Assembly: GCA_948144175.1 (NCBI GenBank)
Contig: CANXME010000212.1
Coordinates: forward strand, 1,103,501-1,167,500
Direction of reading: 5' to 3'
Source of the DNA: Closterium sp. NIES-65
Taxonomy: Eukaryota; Streptophyta; Zygnematophyceae; Desmidiales; Closteriaceae
Length of the DNA stretch: 64,000 nucleotides
Position numbers and translations under genes: made by a program. The notes beneath the pieces were generated by a model, which was not told the origin of the DNA, made no database searches, and saw nothing but the letters and a program-made list of their open reading frames with translations. Below are positions 11,615-22,387 of this stretch, one piece after another (within the stretch, counting starts at the first letter, position 1; every line of letters starts with the position of its first letter).

Positions 11615-11810
11615 CTTCACTTGTACTGTGACATATATATATACCTGCTCTTGCTTGTCTAGTTTTATATATATGTCTGTACTCCTGCATGTGAGCTGGC
11701 CTCTGGCCCTGCCTTTGTGCTCGGACTGTGTGGTGACTTTGTGATCCACCCTGAGCTTGCTTTGCTTTGCTTGACTGGTCTTGTGACCCCTTGTTCTCCC
11801 CCACTTTGCC

Positions 11811-11820
11811 TATGGGGGTG
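11811..11820 (+). promoter_or_regulatory. CopA polypurine tract
   Basis: TATGGGGGTG abuts the 3' LTR, and the same tract precedes the 3' LTRs of CopB and CopE. It should prime plus-strand DNA synthesis. Confidence 0.8.
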
Positions 11821-11952
11821 TGTCAAACATTATATATGTTTTGCTTGTGTAGGCTACAGTGGGTTAGCCTATAGGGGGTACACAATTCTAGGGTTTCCTA
11901 CTTGTACTCATTTCACTGCTAGTTCATTCATTCCTGTTCACTTATTCTCACA
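11821..11952 (+). repeat. CopA 3' LTR
   Basis: 132 bp beginning TGTCAAACATT and ending TTCTCACA, followed by target duplicate GGAGT at 11953-11957. Confidence 0.95.
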
Positions 11953-11957
11953 GGAGT

Positions 11958-12343
11958 TTCATCCATGTTTTTGGCCCACACTCGGTATTACCCAACAGGC
12001 TCTTGATATGGTCAAGTTGGCGTCCACCAACCGCTTGAACCATTGTCATGTATACATCAAATGAGTTCTTAGTCAATGATCGTTTCAATTGAATATATAA
12101 TATCGCCTACGAATTGGGAGAGGAATAGCTAGAACATACAAGCTGAAATGTAACACCGAATCTCGTGCGACTCGGCTGAAATTTGGACTCGGGATTGCGT
12201 CCAATTTCCAAAGATCGAGCTCATAATTTCAGACTTTGCTGGGTTCATATATTCACACAAATCGTTAGTTACACGGATTTGTAGCGAGTGTAGAAAATTG
12301 TTCATTACATTCACTTGCACTCTTGCTATTTTTGTGAGTGCCC
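11958..12343. other. Non-coding interval before CopC
   Basis: AT-rich 386 bp with no convincing ORF or repeat. It is the flank in which CopA (left) and CopC (right) sit. The last five bases, TGCCC at 12339-12343, are the upstream copy of the CopC target site. Confidence 0.5.
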
Positions 12344-13187
12344 TGTCAACGGGATTAGTGTTTGGCCCCGTCCTCACTTGGGCGGAGCCAACCGCGGGAC
12401 CGCGGGAGAACCGCGGGGCCGCGGGAGGACCGCGGGTGGGCCGCGGAACTGCGGGAGGACCGCGGGTACCGCGGAACCGCGGGAGGACCGCGGGAGGGCC
12501 GCGGAACCGCGGGAGGACCGCGGGTACCACGACACCGCGGGAGGACCGCGGGAGAGCCCGCGGGAGACCATGGGACCGCGGGGACCGCGGTGGCCGCGGT
12601 GGACGACCGGGGGCCAGGGGATACCCGGTCGACCAGGATACCCGGGCGACGTGTGCGAAGGTCGCCGGGAAGTGGTTTCAGCGAGGACGACGTCGGGGGT
12701 GGTATCCCGAGGTCGACGTGGCTGGTGGGCGCCGTCACGGGTGGAGTATCTGCGCTGGGCATGTGACGGGGAGTTGGGCGCCAACCAACTGCTCGCAGGT
12801 GCGTGCACCGGTGTCCCGCGGATGCAGCGCTGTGCAGCCGACTTACTGCAGCGTTGGCACACCGCGGACTGGCAACGTTGGCAAGCCGCGACTCTGCTCT
12901 GCTGGAGCGCAGTCAACCAGGTCGTGCTGGCACACGGTCGACCGTGCTGCGCTGGCAGCCGACCAGCAACCTTGCTAGGTCTGATGTAGTCTGTGTTGCC
13001 AATGTTGATGCAATCATTCTGAACCTTTGTTGTGATGTTTTCCTAGTGGAACTCTTGCCAATTTTCCCCGTGAACTAGCAAGCAGTGTTAGCACTTGGAA
13101 ACGACTAAGGAACGAACGAACGCTACGATCACTCTTACCCCGTGCCTAGCCCGTAGTCTAGCTCCCGTTGCACTACTTATCTCCGCA
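12344..13187 (+). repeat. CopC 5' LTR
   Basis: Begins TGTCAACGGGATTAGTG and ends TTATCTCCGCA. Its last 80 bp match the reverse complement of 30862-30941 with only about three differences, and the CCGCGG-rich block also matches. TGCCC precedes it. Confidence 0.88.
12395..12600. repeat. CCGCGG-rich tandem array inside the CopC LTR
   Basis: Imperfect units of the form ACCGCGGGAGG repeat about 15 times in the upstream (U3) part of the LTR. The same block, inverted, is at about 31440-31620. The relative CopC2 has GTCGAC-rich sequence at the matching place. Confidence 0.85.
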
Positions 13188-13315
13188 TGGTGCGGTGAGC
13201 GTAGAGCGACACCGCGACGAAACCTTCGGTTTAGCTGACTTCTCACTCACCTAGCTGTTCGTAGACTGGCAGCTGTGTTGGACGCCATGGTGGACCCGTA
13301 GTAGAGGCGGGTGTC

Positions 13316-14617
13316 GTGGACACCTTGGAAACACGGCTGGAGGACGCGAGGAGACGTCATGCGGCGAACGAGTACAGGACTCTCCCGCTGACGGTCGTCG
13401 AGGCTGGGATCCGCGCCTTGTGGGCAGCGGAGCACCCCCCTTCTCGGCGTGCATCTCCTCGACCGGTGAACAATGCAGGCGGCGTCGACGCGGGAGCCAA
13501 CGCCGCGGGTGACCAAGTCAGTAGCATCGCGGGAGGCACGTCGAGGCAGCGAGGTGTGATTCGTGCCGATCAAGTCGGCGACGTTCAGGCGCGAGGGATG
13601 CAGTCGTCCGCGGCTGCAGGGGCCCCGCGAAACTACGTCCGAGGCAGACGGAGTGAATTGGCGCCAATGTCGGCGACACACGTGACCGCGGGAGGAATTG
13701 CGCCGAGCTACGGCTACTTCAAGTTCACGCCGAAGAGGATCTCGGACACCCCTCCGCTGGTCGGTCGTCCCGACATCCTCACGTGGAAGGAAGCCATCGA
13801 GCCCCAGCTGGAGATGGCCGGGCTGATAGGCTTCGCCCGCGGGACCGTGGTGACGTCGAAGGAGCACTACCCCGACCTGCGAGCGGAATTTCGCGCCGTG
13901 CATTTGCTGACCTTTACGGTCATTTCGCGGTGCTGCTCGCCGGGCGTACAAATCGCCCTGAAGTCGTGCTGGGAGTACCTCGACGCTGGCCACCGGGCGT
14001 GGCATTTCATTGAGTCAACTTACCAGGTCACCGACGACTTGTTCATCTCCCAGCTTGAGGGGCAGTTGACGCACCTGCGTATGGGTGACGAGGAGACCGC
14101 GACTGACTACTGCAATCGAGCTCGGCGAATCCTTGCCACCATTCGGATGGCTGGCGCGGAATACTCGACGGCTTCGTACGTCATGCACGTCATGCAAGGA
14201 CTCCCGAGCAGCTACAATCTGCTGAAGCGGCTGTCGATGGCGCCGAGCACGCGGGCGACGCTCAACGAGGACACACTGGCCTCGTACATCGTGCAGGACG
14301 AGGCGATGCAGGAGGCTGAGCGGTCCCAAGAGCTCCTCGCGCAAGTCCATTTCGCGGCCCCCGCGAAGCAAGCTGGTCGCCCGGGACAGCGCGGGCAGTC
14401 TGCTGGCAGTCACCGCGGTGGCGGGAAGCCGGCGAAGGACGCTGACAAGCAGAAGTCTGCCAAGGATGGCGGTCGTGGAGGAGGAGGTCGACGTCGGAAA
14501 TGCTGGCTGTGCGGTGATCCCGATCACCTCTCCTTCGAGTGCCCCGACCGCATCGATTCCGACGACGACGACGCGAAGGGAGGCCGCGGAAGGTCTGGAC
14601 CGCGTCGAGGAAATTAG
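13316..14617 (+). CDS. CopC Gag (UBN2-type domain plus CCHC zinc knuckle)
   Basis: Frame of 434 codons, uninterrupted to TAG 14615-14617. The first codon is GTG; the same position in CopC2 (38263-38265) is ATG followed by a matching METLEAQLEDAR sequence, so GTG is probably a mutated start. Residues about 145-330 form the copia Gag fold, with motifs such as TWKEAIEPQLEMAG, LEGQLTHLRMGDEETATDY and MQGLPSSYN. The basic C-terminus carries a classical zinc knuckle CWLCGDPDHLSFEC (CX2CX4HX4C, about 14500-14545) for RNA binding. It should form the virus-like particle core. The TAG aligns with a Lys codon in CopC2, so it looks like a nonsense mutation rather than a programmed gag/pol boundary. Confidence 0.85.
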   Translation: MDTLETRLEDARRRHAANEYRTLPLTVVEAGIRALWAAEHPPSRRASPRPVNNAGGVDAGANAAGDQVSSIAGGTSRQRGVIRADQVGDVQARGMQSSAAAGAPRNYVRGRRSELAPMSATHVTAGGIAPSYGYFKFTPKRISDTPPLVGRPDILTWKEAIEPQLEMAGLIGFARGTVVTSKEHYPDLRAEFRAVHLLTFTVISRCCSPGVQIALKSCWEYLDAGHRAWHFIESTYQVTDDLFISQLEGQLTHLRMGDEETATDYCNRARRILATIRMAGAEYSTASYVMHVMQGLPSSYNLLKRLSMAPSTRATLNEDTLASYIVQDEAMQEAERSQELLAQVHFAAPAKQAGRPGQRGQSAGSHRGGGKPAKDADKQKSAKDGGRGGGGRRRKCWLCGDPDHLSFECPDRIDSDDDDAKGGRGRSGPRRGN

Positions 14618-15105
14618 CCGCGAAAAGAGAAGCAGTCGACGAAATCGACCTCGGGGAAGGACGCCGACTCTTCCGCGGGTGGCAAAGGGCGAGGCGACAA
14701 GTAGGCGTCGTGCTCGCTGGTCGGTATCGTGGAGCCGACTGTCTCGCTAGCGCCGGAAGCTGGCGAGGATTTCCAGGTGGTGGCAGCAGCTGTGCAGGCA
14801 AACCCCGCGGTGGTTCTGCTCGACAGCGGCTGCTCGCACCACTTGATGGGGACGAAGGCGGCCTTCGTCGAATTGGGGCCGAGCGGCGACGTGAAGCACG
14901 TGCGTGGCTTCAATGGGGCGCTGCAGGACGTTCGCGGTCGTGGCACGGTTGCGCTGCAAGGGGAGGCCGGGAAGCGAGTGCTCATCTCCGACGTTCTCTA
15001 CGTCCCAGGCGTGCAGGCGAATCTGCTTTCGGCTTGTCAGCTGAAGGAGAGCGGGGTGACGCTGAAGGACGACGGCGATCGGATGTTGCTCGTCTCCACG
15101 GCGGG
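14618..15105 (+). pseudogene. CopC protease fragment, cut by the inversion breakpoint
   Basis: Same frame as gag, after TAG 14615 and a second stop near 14702. From 14729 it reads the copia protease with active site LLDSGCSHHLMG and a conserved tail through VLYVPGVQANLLSACQL. Homology with CopC2 ends at about LLVSTAG near 15105. The following residues of the family, ending RATYTGRVFCTDL, are found on the minus strand starting near 39083. Confidence 0.85.
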
Positions 15106-15108
15106 CTG

Positions 15109-17598
15109 TGCAATGTCACGCGCGACCTGCGCCCACCCACAAACATAGGACAATGGGCTCAAAGAGGCCGCCGCCCGGATCCCGAACCCTCCGAGTCGCA
15201 CAGGGAGATGCAGCTGCATGCGTACGCGCCTAGACCGGTCGAGGTCCTGCTCCCAAGTGCCTGGTGGGAAAAGCTGCTCGAAACAATCCTCCAAACAGCT
15301 GTCCTAATCCCTAAAAGCCTCAACCACCTCCGGACGCGGCGGCATAGTCCGGGCGAGGTAAATCGGCCGCGCTGAAACTGCAATGGCGAGGAGGTGTGAA
15401 GCCATCTGGGGGTGGTCGAGCAAGGGGAGCCATGGCAGTGGCGCCTGCAACTGTCGAAGCCGCTCCCGTAGCCGGACCACCTCCCAAACCTCCTCCCCAA
15501 TAGGCACGCCCACCACAGTAAGACCCTCATCCACCCGCTGCATCCCCAATGGCAGTGCCCGCTCCACCTCCCTGCCCTCGCACTCCCAAAACCGGCACTT
15601 ATGCGCCTGCACCTCCAGTCCCACCCACTCCAACCGCTCCTACAGCACCCCAAAAGCCTCCAGAATCCTAGCCGTTGGCCCCAAAATATAGGTATCGTTT
15701 GCATAGCTGAGGAAAAGCAGGTCCCCGAACTCCCTAGTAACCGGCTCCATCACCTGCTGCTGCGTGAACGCGAAAAGAAAAGGGCCGAGCAGGTCCCGTT
15801 GCCTCGATCCTCGTGCCGACTCGAGGCTCTGTACGAAAGGGCATGCTCGGAGGTAGAGGTCGCTAGGTGTCCCATAGATAACACGCAAGAATGGGATCAT
15901 CCCTGAGAAAGGCGACTCCCGCAGCCCATCGAACATCGCATGACGGTGAAACGAATTGAAGGCGTTTGCGACGTCTATCTGTAGCGCACACCAGTCGGGG
16001 TGAGTGGCCAGCGCTGAATGGAAAGAATGGGTAAGAATCTCCGCCCCGACTCTGGTGCCCGCTCCCAACTGGTTGCACGGCAGGAAGTAGGAAACCATCG
16101 CAGGGCGGAGCGAAATGCAGAGAGCTCGAGCAAGGATACGAGGAAGCACCTCCCCGATCGCCACCGGCCGGACGTCGCCGATAAGCTTGAAAAGCCCGAC
16201 TAGGTTGGATGCGGCGAGCCAAGGCCGAGCCCGCTCGGGGACCTGTCCCGCCACCCATTGGTTGAACACTTCCAACAGGTGGGAAAGGCAGGAAGGTTCA
16301 GTGAGGAAGGTGTCGCGCAGATGCTTTGTGACCCACCCCAATGGCCCTGCTGCTGAAGCTCGAGCGGCTGTATGGATAGCTCTCGCCAGGATGCCGGTCG
16401 TGAGTGAAGGCCGCTGAGCAGTATCGACGGTGAAATCGCGGACCCACTGTGGTACCTCGCTAGTGCTAGCCGGGTGCTTCTCTCGCAGCGACTGCACCAT
16501 GGCCTCAGGCGGTCGAGCCAACTCCCTTGCTGTAAGGCAGGCCAATCCACGGCTCCACTCCCCCACTTTGCACCGAGATCGGCACCGTGACAGGCGGATG
16601 GCATCCGGGTCCTGGTTAGAGCAAGTGTAGGAAAGTGGGCGAACTGCTGGTCGCGCCGCCACCATGGCAGAGTCGAACAGCTCCTGCCGCCTCCCCTCCC
16701 AGAACGCACCCAGCCGCTCTGTGATCAGCGCCTTCTGACCTATGCATGGCTTGGGAGGCACGGCTAGGATGAGGCGCGGAAACGCTAAGAGTAGGAGGGT
16801 AGCGGCTTCATCTCCCGGTTGGCTCTTCAAGCGCTTTAAGATGCAACAGAGCACGTCTAAGACTCCCGACCTGGCCCGCTGTGGGATCCGGCGCACTGTT
16901 CTCCCTCCAACTGCCTCCACATTGAAAAATGTTTCCCATTCCCAAGACGTAACCCCAGCCCACGCCTCGTCCCCAAACTCCCGCGGCGTCGGTCGCTCCT
17001 GCGTGTCGGTCTCTACAAGAGACGGAATCGAGCCGAGAGCATGTGCACGCCTCTCCGCCTCAGCTGCCCGGCATACCCTCATGTGGTTCGCGACGGCCCC
17101 TCGCATAGCGGAAGTGTGGAAACACGTGTCACACGGGAAACGGGGGCACGGGGAAGGCGGCCTGGGAGGTTCTCCGTCCGCCTCTGACTCCTCCGCAGTC
17201 GCCATGGGGGTACCAAACTCCAAAAGTCGACACCACTCCTCCAACTGCTGCTCCTGGTCGTCCATCGATCCCCCCCCTGCTTGCTGCGCTCCTTGGGGTG
17301 CCCGGGGCACCCTCGGCTGCCCCCCTGGCTGCTGCGCTCCCTGGGGTGCCCCGGTCACCCCAAGCTGCCCCCCTGCCTGCTGCTCTCCCTGGGGTGCTCC
17401 GGGCACCCTCGGCTGCCCTCCTGCCTGCTGCACTCCCTGGGGTGCCCGAGGCACCCTCGGCTGCCCTCCTGCCTGCTGCACTCCCTGGGGTTCCCCGGGC
17501 ACCATCCTCTGCCCTCCTACCTGCTCCACTTCCTGGGGTGCTCCGATCACCCCTGGCTGCTCCTCTGCCTGCTGCTCGCCCTGGGGTGCTCCGGTCAC
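15109..17598 (-). pseudogene. LINE-like reverse transcriptase, two in-frame stops
   Basis: One frame from about 17598 down to 15109, broken by TAG at 15640-15642 and at 15304-15306. The N-terminal part carries 16-residue Gly/Gln/Pro repeats. A finger-like CDTCFHTSAMRGAVANHMRVC lies near 17100. The RT palm follows: LQIDVANAFNSF (motif A, catalytic Asp), GSRQRDLLGPFLFAF (motif B, normally GxRQGDPLGP) and LLFLSYANDTYILGP (motif C, YAND in place of YADD). The thumb and C-terminal part contain LPVRLGGFGIRAAASLSP. The finger before the RT recalls early-branching non-LTR clades such as R2 or NeSL, but I cannot assign a clade, and no endonuclease is visible. The motif B and C changes together with the stops argue against activity. 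Confidence 0.8.
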
Positions 17599-19330
17599 CC
17601 CCGGCTGCTCCCCTGCCTGCTGCTCGCCTTGGGGTGTCGGGTCATCCCCGGCTGCCCCACTAGCTGCTGCTCTCCTTGGGGTGCTCCGGTCACCCCCGGC
17701 TGCCCCCCTGCCTGCTACTCTCCCTGGGGTGCTCCGGGCACCTTCGGCTGCCCTGCTGCCTGCTGCATTCCCTGGGGTGCCCCGGGTACCCTCGGCTGCC
17801 CTCCTGCTTGCTGCACTCCCTGGGGTGCCCCGGGCACCCTCGGCTGCCCTCCTGCTTGCTGCACTCCCTGGGGTGCCCCGGGCACCCCCGGCTGCCCTCC
17901 TGCATGCTGCACTCCCTGGGGTGCTCCGGGCACCCCCGGCTCCCCACCTGCCTGCTGCACTTCCTGGGGTGCACCGGGCACCCTCAGCTGCCCTCCTGCC
18001 TGCTGCACTCCCTGGGGTGCCCCGGGCACCCTCAACTGCCCTCCTGCCTGCTGCACTCCCTGGGGTGCCCCGGGCACCCTTGGCTTCCCTCCTGCCTGCT
18101 GCACCCCCTGGGGTGCTCCAGGCACCCTCGGCTGCCCTCCTGCCTGCTGCACTCCCTGGGGTGCCCCGGGCGCCCTCGGCTGCCCTCCTGCCTGCTGCAC
18201 TCCCTGGGGTGCTCCGGGCACCCCCGGCTGCCCTCCTGCCTGCTGCACCCCCTGGGGTGCCCCGGGCGCCCCTGCCCTCCTGCCTGCTGCACTCCCTGGG
18301 GTGCTCCGGGCACCCCCGGTTGCCCTTTAGCCTGCTGCACTTCCTGGGGTGCTCCGGGCACCCCCGGCTGCCCTCCTGTCTGCTGCACTCCCTGGGGTGC
18401 CCCGGGCACCCTCGGCTGCCCCCCTGCCTGCTGCACTCCCTGGGGTGCCCCGAGCACCCTCGGCTGCCCTCCTGCCTGCTGCGCTCCCTGGGGTGCTCCG
18501 GGCACCCCCGGCTGCCCCCCTGCCTGCTGCACTCCCTGGGGTGCTCCTATCGCCCCCGGCTGCCCCCCTGGCTGCTGCACTCTCTGGGGTGCCCCGGCCA
18601 CCCCCGGCTGCCCCCCTGACTGCTGCTCTCCCTGGGGTGCTCGGGTCACCCCCGGCTGGCCCCCATCCTGCTGCCCTCCCTGTCGTCGCCCCCTTCGGCG
18701 CCGTGCCCGCGACCTTTCGGCTTGGCCTGTGCCGCCCGGGCTAGTGCCCCCCCCGCTGATTCTACACCTGCAACTCCTGCGACTCACTTATCAGCAACCC
18801 CTGTTGTACGCTTCCAGGCAAGGGCTGGTTCCCCTCATAGCACCCTTGCCGCCCTCCCTGCGACTGGGGTTGATTCCCTGTTTGACTCCCCTCCTGCATG
18901 CATACCGGCGGCTCCCATCGCGACTGCTCTTGCGGCTCCTCCATCTCCACCTCCAGCTCCTGCAGCTCCTGCTGCCCCCCAGCCTGCAGCTCTTGCTGCT
19001 CCCCAACCCCCTGCTCCACCTCCATCTCTGCCGCCAACGCCTGTTGCCCTCCCTGGGGTGTCTCAGTCACCCCCGGCTGCCCTCCTGCTTGCTGCTCTCC
19101 CTGGGGTGCTCCGGGCACCCTCAGCTGCCCCCCTGCCTGCCGCTCTCCCTGGGGTGCTCCGGGCACCCTCGGCTGCCCCCCTGCCTGCTGCTCTCCCTGG
19201 GGTGCTCCGGGCACCCTCAGCTGCCCCTTTGCCTGCTGCTCTCCATGGGGTGCCCCGGGCGCCCTCGACTGCCCCCCTACCTGATGAGCTCCCTGGGGTG
19301 CCTCAGTCGCCCCCAGCTGCCCCTCCGCCT
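17270..19330. repeat. 48-bp minisatellite (16-residue units on both strands)
   Basis: About 30 imperfect 48-bp units, each centred on CTCCCTGGGGTGCCCCGGGC, fill 17270-18680 and 19045-19330. A 360-bp non-repeat spacer lies between. On the minus strand each unit encodes [16 protein letters not shown] or a variant. Because the unit is a multiple of three, long ORFs also open in plus-strand frames, for example through 17281-18330 and 17676-19367; I regard those as artefacts. Confidence 0.9.
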
Positions 19331-20936
19331 GCTGTGCGGCAGCCCCGCTTCCAATCCGCCCTTGTGATTTACAGGAACGTCGACTCCCGCCTCGGCCCCG
19401 TGCCCGGGTTCTGCTCGCTTGGCTTACAGCGTCCGGATTAGCGACCTCCTGCTGCTCTCGCGCCGGCAGCTCCCGCTGCCCCCCCCCCCGCCCCCCCCCC
19501 CCCCCCCCCGGCGGCTCCCGCCGCTCTCCTGCCGGCAGCTCCTGCTGCCTTCCCGCCGGCAGCTCCTGCTGCCCTCCTGTTGGCAGCTCCTGCCACTCTT
19601 CTCGTGGCATTTCCACGTCTCGTGGTAGCTCGGCCATTTCCACGTCTGCCGCTTGCTGCTCCCTCGCCGGCAGCTGCCCTTCCCTCGGCAGCTCCGGCTG
19701 CCCTTTCCTTGGCTGCTCCCCTCCACTCTGCAGCTCCTGCTGCCCTTTGATGCACAGCCCCTGCTGCCCTCCGTTCTGCAGCTGCTGCTGCCCTCTTCTC
19801 TTCAGCTCCTGCTGCCCCCCGGCATGTGACTCCACCTCCATCTCTGTCACCAACGCCTGCTGCCCCCCAGCCTGCAGCTCCTGCTGCCCCCCGGCATGTG
19901 ACTCCACCTCCACCTCCGCCACCAACGCTTGCTGCCCCCCAACCTGCGGCTCCTGCTGCCCCCCAGCCTGCAGCTCCTCCTGCCCCCCAGCCTGCGGCTC
20001 CTGCTGCCCCCCAGCCTGCAGCTCCTGCTGCCCCCTAGCCTGCAGCTCCTGCTTCCCCCCAGCCTGCAGCTCCTGCTGCCCCCCAGCCTGCAGCTCCTGC
20101 TGCCCCCCAGCCTGCAGCTCCTGCTGCCCCGCAGCCTGTATCCACTGCTGCTCTCCGCTCTGCTTGGGCTGTTGCCCTCTGCTCGGCAGCTCCTGCTGCC
20201 CTCCGCTCTGCAACCCCTGCTGCCCCGTCCCCACCGGCGGCTGCCGGGCCCTTTCCCAGACCCCCTGCTGCTTGCCCACCGGCAGGTCCCGCCGGCCCCC
20301 CACTTGCGGCTCCTCCTGCCTGTCTTTCCCCGCTGCCCTCCCGCGCTTCCACTCCTATCGCCGTGCAAGACGTGGCACGACCAGAGGGATTGCGACGTCG
20401 GTCGAGCCCGCACTGTGCGGCGTTACCCACTCGGGTCGGCCGCTTCTGCGAGTGTCACGCTGTTGCTGCAAGCGCCTACAGTGCTCTTCCCAAGCTGCCC
20501 TTGCTACCTCCGAAGCCTCCTTTGGAGCTATCGCCACCTCGTCAACCGCACCCTTGTCGCTTATCGCTCCCCCCACCTCTTTGTTGACGACCGCCGGTTC
20601 GGAGCCGTCACTCTGGCCACACCGGGTGTTGGAAGGGTCGTCGAGGGACTGCTCACATGTGAATGCTGAAATTGGACAGCCCGCTGCATAACGCGGTCTC
20701 TTGGGCGGTTTGCCAAATAGGCATAGAAGGTCTTCGTGGTAGAGGCGACGGATGCGTGGGCACCAAATCACACCCTCAGCCTCCCCCCGCCTTTTGTGAC
20801 CAACTAATAGGTGGAGCGACCCACCAGCTGCTACTGTGCTTACCCCCCATTCGCCCCCAAAGGCCCCCGTCATGTCGCAGTGCAGGCCGTCCCCCACCCA
20901 GACCCCGGAATCCCCGGGGTCCAGGTCCTCCGGCAT
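17715..20936 (-). pseudogene. N-terminal region of the LINE-like protein, repeat-rich and broken
   Basis: Minus-strand coding-like sequence upstream of the RT. The frame open from 20936 has a TAG at 20355-20357 and then runs on to a stop at 18762; shorter segments in shifted frames cover 18787-18032 and 18248-17715. The first 190 residues (20936-20355) are non-repetitive, with a Cys/His-containing stretch, and match nothing I know. After that come Gln/Gly-rich repeats of the type QQELQAGG, then acidic EMEVE segments, a poly-Gly run (about 19480-19510) and the 16-residue GAPQG repeats. This would be an unusually repetitive N-terminal domain or first ORF. Function unknown. Confidence 0.5.
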
Positions 20937-20989
20937 GGCTCCAAGCTCTGGCCAAGGCTCGTTCGCTTACTCTATGGTGCTCTTATGGC

Positions 20990-21390
20990 CAGAATTTTCC
21001 CTGCTATGGAGCGGATAACTATGCTATGGCGCGGTCTTCGTTGCTAAGGCGCGGTTCGCTACTTTGGCGCAGATTTCGCTGCTATGGCGCGGGTTCTGCT
21101 GCTATGGCGCGGGTTCTGCTGCTATGGCGCAGATATCACTGCTATGGCGCGGGTGTCGCTGCTGTGGCGCGGATATCGCTGCCATGGCGCGGTTCTCGCC
21201 GCCGTGGAGCGGATTTCTCCGCTGTGGCGCAGATTTCGCTACTGTGGCGCGGATTTCATTGCTATGGCGCGGATTTCCCTGCAGTTGCGCGGGTGTCGCT
21301 GCAGTGCCACAGATTTCGCTGCTATGGCGCGGATATCGTGGCTAGGGCGCGGATTTCGCTGCTGTTGCGCGGTTTTGGCGGCCAGTACGT
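20990..21390. repeat. 20-bp minisatellite
   Basis: About 20 units of 20 bp, consensus GCGCGGATTTCGCTGCTATG with substitutions. The unit is not a multiple of three, and frames crossing it give Trp/Arg/Leu/Cys-rich nonsense. Confidence 0.88.
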
Positions 21391-21399
21391 ATAAAGAGC

Positions 21400-21615
21400 C
21401 TGCTTTGACGCGAATTCTGCTGCCTAGCTGCGCGCCGGGCGGCCTAATTGCTGGCTTCGCGGCTAGATCACGGGCTGGTCGGCTAGATCGCTGCTGAGCG
21501 GCTAAATCGGGGGCCTGGCGGCTAGATCGCGCGCTGGCGGCAAAATCGCGGGCTAGGCGGCTGGATCATCGACGCGGCTGCTAGATCGCGCACTACGGCT
21601 GCTAGATCGCGCACC
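21400..21615. repeat. Degenerate GGCTAGATCGCG-type repeat
   Basis: About eight irregular copies, 20-28 bp apart, of a GGCTAGATCGCG core follow the 20-bp array. No coding sequence is seen. Confidence 0.6.
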
Positions 21616-21899
21616 AAGTCATTCTCATAAGTCACTCCTACAATCTATACAAATAAGATTCACTCAAGAAAGTACTTACCCTTCTCATTGCCTCTCCGAG
21701 CCCTCATCTCTCATCTTATTTGTGCTCTGAACTCCACAACCATTCCACCTTACACAGTTTCACTTATGTCCCAAAGTTGTTTATTCACTTCCTCCTCTTT
21801 CAAGCACATTAAATTCTCATCTATTTGAACTAGAATTTATTAATGCATTCTTATGTTATTCAAGTGTGCAATTATACTCCTTTGTCCTTATATCAATTA
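21616..21899. other. AT-rich interval, nothing recognised
   Basis: About 280 bp with a sharp drop in GC content after the minisatellites. No ORF or repeat is seen. It may belong to the 5' part of CopD. Confidence 0.4.
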
Positions 21900-22182
21900 T
21901 CTACACTATCGTAGTGTTGAGCATGGCGGATAGCGTACACATTGGCATGGCACACCAAGTGGGAGAACTCTTCGTGTTAGACGCTCTCCCAACTGTGGCA
22001 CTGGCTCAAGTGGCTACCTGACAAATTAACTCTCAACGTGGCATAATCGGCTTGGCCACCTCAACCACACCAACATTCAAGCTATGGCAATGAAGGGGAT
22101 TGTACACGGCTTGAATTTTGTGCGCTCGGATGGAGAAGTTAAAAAGTGTCTTGGTTGTTACGGCACGCAAGCCATTCCTACT
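21900..22182 (+). pseudogene. CopD GAG-pre-integrase fragment
   Basis: Shifted frames read LFVLDALPTVALA and then RLGHLNHTNIQAMAMKGIVHGL, the RLGH-type GAG-pre-integrase signature, followed by the Cys pair KKCLGC. Interrupted at 22183 by TRIM1. Confidence 0.7.
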
Positions 22183-22387
22183 TGTTAGAATTATATTGTT
22201 ATAACTGCATGTAGTTGTAGCTGTAGTGTAGTTATCCTAATCATCTTGTTTGGTGGTGCACCTTCTTGTCATGCTTCTTGCCTATTTGTACCTTTGGGTC
22301 TATAGTGACACTCCTCTCTCGACATGTTCCTCTCTAAGTCTCCTCCTACCCCAAACCCTAGTCTTAGCTTAATCTACTATGTTGACA
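22183..22387 (+). repeat. TRIM1 5' LTR
   Basis: 205 bp, TGTTAGAATTATATTG to TACTATGTTGACA. Confidence 0.82.

Larger units (their letters stand above)
4994..11952 (+). mobile_element. CopA: Ty1/copia LTR retrotransposon lacking Gag
   Basis: Complete at both ends. Two 132-bp LTRs (4994-5125 and 11821-11952) are flanked by a perfect 5-bp target-site duplication GGAGT (4989-4993 and 11953-11957). The primer-binding site and polypurine tract sit directly inside the LTRs. The domain order is protease, integrase, RT, RNase H, which is the copia order. The N-terminal Gag domain found in CopB and CopE is missing, and a GC-rich tandem-repeat leader fills about 5.2-6.3 kb. Pol has only three in-frame stops and no frameshift that I can see. 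Three mismatches between the LTRs suggest a fairly recent insertion. This copy cannot move without help. Confidence 0.95.
12344..15105 (+). mobile_element. CopC 5' half: copia LTR, gag and start of pol
   Basis: An 844-bp LTR, a leader, a full gag and a protease fragment run on the plus strand and stop abruptly near 15105, where LINE sequence begins. The continuation of the same pol starts near 39083 on the minus strand and runs down toward an inverted LTR at 30862-31653. The target site TGCCC before 12344 is the reverse complement of GGGCA just left of 30862. The two pieces therefore look like one element split by an inversion. Confidence 0.85.
15106..20936 (-). mobile_element. Degraded LINE-like (non-LTR) retrotransposon
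   Basis: Minus-strand sequence with an N-terminal repeat protein, a Cys/His finger and a non-LTR reverse transcriptase. Its low-coordinate end meets the CopC breakpoint near 15105. If the 24-kb inversion is undone, the continuation of its 3' end would lie at 39084 onward. Its high-coordinate limit is uncertain; 20936 is the start of the most upstream compatible ORF. Stops and frameshifts make it inactive. Confidence 0.75.

Noticed and set aside
12298-12989. GC-rich ORFs on both strands within the CopC LTR
   Set aside because: They lie across the CCGCGG array in an LTR, recur inverted at 31.0-31.7 kb and show no domain.
14600-14620. Programmed stop between gag and pol in the CopC family
   Set aside because: The stop in CopC (TAG, at a Lys codon of CopC2) and the TGA in CopC2 are at different aligned codons, so both look like ordinary nonsense mutations.
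16742-19441. Long plus-strand ORFs (up to 625 codons) rich in Cys, Trp, Pro and Leu repeats
   Set aside because: They are shadows of the 48-bp minisatellite, whose length is a multiple of three and which lacks stops in several frames. The minus strand has RT homology; the plus strand has none.
19747-20691. Plus-strand Cys/Pro-rich ORF resembling a metallothionein or keratin-associated protein
   Set aside because: Complement of QQELQAGG-type repeats on the LINE strand; no domain, and the reading depends on the repeat period.
20990-21390. Regular 20-bp units considered as a CRISPR-like array
   Set aside because: Units are contiguous without unique spacers and the DNA is eukaryotic; it is a minisatellite.
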